From: Pleionea sp041589565
GTDB taxonomy: Bacteria; Pseudomonadota; Gammaproteobacteria; Enterobacterales; Kangiellaceae
NCBI GenBank assembly: GCA_041589565.1
Contig: JBFHVL010000142.1
Location: forward strand, 1-8,779
Length of the DNA: 8,779 nucleotides
Reading direction: 5' to 3'
Positions 6,487 through 8,779 of the stretch are shown in pieces. The notes under the pieces are model-generated. The model saw only the letters and a list, made by a program, of their open reading frames with translations. It made no database searches and was not told the DNA's origin. Position 1 is the stretch's first letter, and the number at the start of each line of letters is the position of its first letter. The translations under genes were made by a program, and so were the position numbers.

Positions 6487-6539
6487 GAATAATACGACTG
6501 CTCGCGTTCAACCACACAACAATTACAAGGGGAAGTTGA

Positions 6540-6812
6540 GTGAATAAATCAGAATTGATTGATGCAATTGCATCGGGAGCCGATATTTCTAAAGCAGCAG
6601 CAGGTCGAGCATTGGATGCCACTTTGGACGCAATCACTGAAGCATTACGTAAGGGAGATCAAGTCGCTCTGGTAGGTTTTGGTACTTTTAGTGTTAAACA
6701 GCGTGCTGCGCGTACTGGTTTAAACCCACAAACTAAAGAAAAAATCCAAATTCCAGCCGCTACAGTTCCTGCATTTAAAGCTGGAAAAGCGTTAAAAGAC
6801 GCGGTAAACTAG
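6540..6812 (+). CDS. hupB: DNA-binding protein HU, beta type
   Basis: HU is a small dimeric nucleoid protein that binds DNA without sequence specificity, bends it and stabilises supercoils and distorted structures. The 90-residue product equals E. coli HU-beta in length and is very similar to it, from NKSELIDAIASGADISKAAA to KALKDAVN. The HU/IHF family signature spans residues 46-65, from GFGTF to NPQT, and includes P63 at the tip of the beta arm that intercalates into DNA. The start is GTG; AAGGGGA at 6527-6533 lies six bases upstream and no ATG nearby would keep the conserved N-terminus. It follows lon and has its own promoter. No terminator is visible before the tRNA genes, so transcripts may run on through them. 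The position beside lon supports hupB rather than hupA. Confidence 0.97.
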   Translation: MNKSELIDAIASGADISKAAAGRALDATLDAITEALRKGDQVALVGFGTFSVKQRAARTGLNPQTKEKIQIPAATVPAFKAGKALKDAVN

Positions 6813-6824
6813 CGCGCCTTCGAT

Positions 6825-6857
6825 GAGAGCGGCTTCAAAACATTTTGTGGCCGTCTC
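6825..6857. repeat. Bulged hairpin after hupB
   Basis: GAGA at 6825-6828 and CGGC at 6830-6833 can pair with GCCG (6850-6853) and TCTC (6854-6857), leaving a single bulged G at 6829. The loop contains CAAAACATTTTG, which is itself self-complementary. There is no T-run afterwards (AAGTCACCCG follows), so termination is unlikely. In a hupB-tRNA transcript it would lie between the hupB stop and tRNA-Val and could mark the 3' end left by RNase processing. Confidence 0.4.
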
Positions 6858-6873
6858 AAGTCACCCGAAAAAT

Positions 6874-6949
6874 GGGCGCTTAGCTCAGTTGGGAGAGCAT
6901 CGCCCTTACAAGGCGAGGGTCACTGGTTCGAGTCCAGTAGCGCCCACCA
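6874..6949 (+). tRNA. tRNA-Val (anticodon TAC)
   Basis: A complete 76-base cloverleaf with encoded CCA. The acceptor stem GGGCGCT (6874-6880) pairs with AGCGCCC (6939-6945); the D stem is GCTC/GAGC; the anticodon stem TCGCC/GGCGA encloses CTTACAA with anticodon TAC at 6907-6909; the T stem ACTGG/CCAGT encloses TTCGAGT. All stems pair perfectly. The discriminator is A6946 and CCA is 6947-6949. It reads GUA and, by wobble, GUG and possibly other valine codons. It forms a tandem pair with tRNA-Asp, 50 bases downstream. Confidence 0.97.
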
Positions 6950-6961
6950 GATTTTGGGAAT

Positions 6962-6989
6962 AGTTTTCGGATAGTTAGAAACGAAAACT
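6962..6989. repeat. Perfect hairpin in the spacer between the two tRNAs
   Basis: AGTTTTCG at 6962-6969 and CGAAAACT at 6982-6989 form an 8-bp stem with a 12-base loop. It lies almost centred in the 50-base gap between tRNA-Val and tRNA-Asp. No T-run follows. In a joint precursor it could separate the two tRNA folds or guide RNase cleavage; the function is inferred. Confidence 0.5.
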
Positions 6990-6999
6990 GAAAGAATTA

Positions 7000-7076
7000 G
7001 GAGCGGTAGTTCAGCTGGTTAGAATACCGGCCTGTCACGCCGGGGGTCGCGGGTTCGAGTCCCGTCCGCTCCGCCA
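7000..7076 (+). tRNA. tRNA-Asp (anticodon GTC)
   Basis: A complete 77-base cloverleaf with encoded CCA. The acceptor GGAGCGG (7000-7006) pairs with CCGCTCC (7066-7072); the anticodon stem CCGGC/GCCGG encloses CTGTCAC with anticodon GTC at 7034-7036; the T arm is CGGG-TTCGAGT-CCCG. The discriminator is G7073, the expected identity base for aspartate, and CCA is 7074-7076. It reads GAC and GAU. An intrinsic terminator begins eight bases after it, marking the end of the tRNA transcript. Confidence 0.97.
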
Positions 7077-7083
7077 GTTAATG

Positions 7084-7111
7084 AACGCGCCGTAATAGGC
7101 GCGTTTTTTTT
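7084..7111 (+). terminator. Intrinsic terminator after the tRNA pair
   Basis: AACGCGCC (7084-7091) and GGCGCGTT (7098-7105) form a perfect 8-bp stem with loop GTAATA, followed by eight T residues (7104-7111). It ends the tRNA transcript, and probably the hupB one too, and isolates ppiD. Confidence 0.95.
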
Positions 7112-7144
7112 ATCAAAATTAATAAGATGAACGGCCGTCTGGAG

Positions 7145-7173
7145 TTGTCCGGACTTTGTCTAACTAACAAAAT
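7145..7173 (+). promoter_or_regulatory. Weak candidate sigma-70 promoter of ppiD
   Basis: TTGTCC (7145-7150) and CAAAAT (7168-7173) are 17 bases apart, each matching four of six consensus positions. The strong terminator upstream implies that some promoter must lie between 7112 and 7205. An 8-bp palindrome GTCCGGAC (7147-7154) overlaps the -35 and could be an operator. No RpoH-like or CpxR-like pair is convincing here. Confidence 0.3.
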
Positions 7174-7205
7174 AGTGTCGTAAAAATTCGCTCAGGTATC
7201 GGATT

Positions 7206-8779
7206 ATGATGGAGAGTATTCGTACGGGGGTTCAAAAACCCTGGTTTAAGGTTTTATTAGTAGTCATTATTATTTCATTTGTGTTTGCTGGCTATTTTAC
7301 GTCACCAAGCTTTTCGGGAAGCCCGGATGCAGTAGCAGAAGTTAATGGTGAAGAAATTCGAGTTGGCGAGCTTAATAATGCCGTTAATTTAGAAGCTTCA
7401 CGCTATGGCGAACAGTTTAATGCTCTCTTTCCTACCGACGAACGTAAGCGCCAGTTCCGTATGGATGTGCTCGATAAGTTAATTAACAGTAAACTTATTG
7501 CTCAGGAAGTAGAAGCCCTAGGCTTTACCGCATCCGAGTCCGAAATTATTGAGAAAGTTCGTGAAATCCCTGCATTTCAACAAGACGGAAAATTCAGCCC
7601 TGCTTTAATGGATCAACTATTAGTTCAACGTGGCTGGTCGCGTGAGTATTTCCGACAAATGATCAATGATGATGTAGCGCAAGCACAGTTTTTGCAGGTG
7701 TTTACCGACACAGAAGTCGCGCTTGGAGATGAAGTTTCTCATCGAGTGGCGTTGGAAAAACAGCAGCGTTCGGTTAGAGCTTTGGTGTTGAATGCAGCAT
7801 CCTTTGAAGAGCAGGTTGAAGTAGCCGAGCAAGAAATTAATGATTATTACCAGGCGCATCTTGACGAGTATCAAGTCGATGAAAAACTGGTGGTTGAATA
7901 CATTGAATTAAAAACCGATGATCTTGCGGCAGAGGCAGAAGTCTCTGATGAAGAAGTTCAACAGTACTATGACTCGAATCAAGATTTGTACCGCTCAGAA
8001 GAAGAGCGACGCGTAGCTCACATATTAATTACTACCGAAGAGCGCACTGAAGATGAAGCTCTGGCTAAAATCGAAGCGTTAAAGCAACGTATTGATGCTG
8101 GAGAGGAATTTGCAGAAGTTGCCAAAGCTGAATCTGAAGATTTCTCGGCCGAAGAAGGCGGTGATCTTGGCTTTGCGGGTCGCGGTGTGATGGACGCTGA
8201 GTTTGAAAAAGCCATGTTTGAACTGGAGAAAGAAGGTGATGTTTCCGGTGTAGTGAAATCTGAATTTGGCTTTCATTTAATTAAGTTGCTTGAGATTAAG
8301 TCTGGTGAAGTTCGTCCATTGTCGGAAGTTCGTGAGCAAATTGCGTCTCGCCTTAAAAATGAAAAAGCAGAAGAAGCTTTTTACATTAAGAAAGATAAGA
8401 TCGCCCAATTGGCGTTTGATAACTACGACTCTTTAACGGCTGCGGCAGCAGAAGGAGAACTGGAAATTAAAACCAGTGATGCATTTCCTCGCAGTGGCGG
8501 AGCGGGAGTTTTTGCCAATGCAGAGTTGTTGCAGGAAGCGTTTGGCAATGATGTATTATTGGACAAACGGAATTCATCTGCGATTGAAATCTCTGAAGAT
8601 CACATAGTTATTTTACGTGCGAAAGAGCATACGCCTAGCCGCACCAAGACCTTGGATGAAGTAAAAGCCGAAGTAACTCTAGCCTTGCGTAGCAAGAAAG
8701 CGCGTGAAGCAGCTAAAGCGATCGGTGATGAATTGGTAGCAAAAATGAATGCCGGTGAGTCTATCGAGCAGAAAGTTGC
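7206..8779 (+). CDS. ppiD: Periplasmic folding chaperone PpiD (SurA/parvulin family), 3' end missing
   Basis: PpiD is an inner-membrane-anchored periplasmic chaperone that receives newly exported proteins at the Sec translocon. The window holds 524 codons without a stop; E. coli PpiD has 623, so about 100 are probably missing. The N-terminus is MMESIRTGVQKPWFK, then a membrane anchor at about residues 15-30. A SurA-like N-terminal chaperone region follows (about 42-200), including IPAFQQDGKF at 121-130, typical of this family. A parvulin domain spans about 266-365 with AHILI at 271-275, GGDLG at 318-322 and FGFHLI at 354-359. Residues H272, M329, F333 and H357 match the active-site set of catalytic parvulins. 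Two ATGs stand side by side (7206 and 7209); the first matches the MMDSLR start of E. coli and has AGG nine bases upstream, while GGA at 7201-7203 would suit the second. Location beside hupB supports the name. No damage is seen. Confidence 0.95.
   Translation, partial: MMESIRTGVQKPWFKVLLVVIIISFVFAGYFTSPSFSGSPDAVAEVNGEEIRVGELNNAVNLEASRYGEQFNALFPTDERKRQFRMDVLDKLINSKLIAQEVEALGFTASESEIIEKVREIPAFQQDGKFSPALMDQLLVQRGWSREYFRQMINDDVAQAQFLQVFTDTEVALGDEVSHRVALEKQQRSVRALVLNAASFEEQVEVAEQEINDYYQAHLDEYQVDEKLVVEYIELKTDDLAAEAEVSDEEVQQYYDSNQDLYRSEEERRVAHILITTEERTEDEALAKIEALKQRIDAGEEFAEVAKAESEDFSAEEGGDLGFAGRGVMDAEFEKAMFELEKEGDVSGVVKSEFGFHLIKLLEIKSGEVRPLSEVREQIASRLKNEKAEEAFYIKKDKIAQLAFDNYDSLTAAAAEGELEIKTSDAFPRSGGAGVFANAELLQEAFGNDVLLDKRNSSAIEISEDHIVILRAKEHTPSRTKTLDEVKAEVTLALRSKKAREAAKAIGDELVAKMNAGESIEQKV

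Noticed and set aside
6490..6499. TAATACGACT in the hupB leader, identical to the first ten bases of the T7 RNA polymerase promoter
   Set aside because: The remaining promoter bases (CACTATAG) do not follow; the sequence continues GCTCGCG. No phage gene is nearby, so it is a chance match.
7151..7182. Possible sigma-E promoter for ppiD (GGACTT)
   Set aside because: No TCTGA-like -10 lies 15-18 bases downstream.
1..8779. CRISPR arrays, insertion sequences, integrase sites beside the tRNAs, toxin-antitoxin or defence genes
   Set aside because: No regularly spaced repeats, transposase or integrase frames, or tRNA 3'-end duplications were seen; the whole window is core housekeeping sequence.

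Overview
This window is a conserved housekeeping block of a gammaproteobacterium. All genes are on the + strand, in the order tig - clpP - clpX - lon - hupB - tRNA-Val - tRNA-Asp - ppiD (cut by the window end). The protein sequences resemble those of Escherichia coli along their whole lengths, and this gene order is the classic gammaproteobacterial one, apart from two tRNA genes between hupB and ppiD. Base composition is moderate, perhaps mid-40s %GC by eye. The genus cannot be fixed from this window. A marine lineage of the Kangiella/Oceanospirillales kind would fit, but that is a guess.

Layout: bases 1-94 are a leader with a small hairpin. Trigger factor (95-1390) ends in an intrinsic terminator (1464-1509). 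clpP (1600-2217) is preceded by a heat-shock-like promoter and separated from clpX (2386-3678) by 168 bp rich in inverted repeats but without a recognisable terminator, so clpP-clpX is probably one operon. A strong terminator (3702-3727) closes clpX. lon (3802-6231) has its own promoter, in which a near-consensus RpoH (sigma-32) site and a sigma-70 site overlap, and its own terminator (6255-6293). hupB (6540-6812, GTG start) follows a 308-bp spacer with a strong sigma-70 promoter. No terminator is visible between hupB and the two tRNAs. The first clear one is at 7084-7111, so hupB and the tRNAs may be co-transcribed. ppiD begins at 7206 and runs off the end.

Functionally the block is a protein quality-control unit. 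Trigger factor meets nascent chains at the ribosome exit. ClpX unfolds substrates and feeds them to the ClpP barrel. Lon degrades misfolded and regulatory proteins. PpiD is a membrane-anchored periplasmic chaperone at the Sec exit. HU is the nucleoid protein traditionally found beside them. All catalytic residues checked are present and no gene looks broken.

I found no undescribed system. The points most worth a second look are regulatory (the dual promoter of lon, the inverted repeats between clpP and clpX, a promoter-like element inside the tig terminator loop, and possible hupB-tRNA co-transcription) and one protein-level point: the PpiD parvulin domain keeps the residues of an active prolyl isomerase, unlike E. 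coli PpiD.
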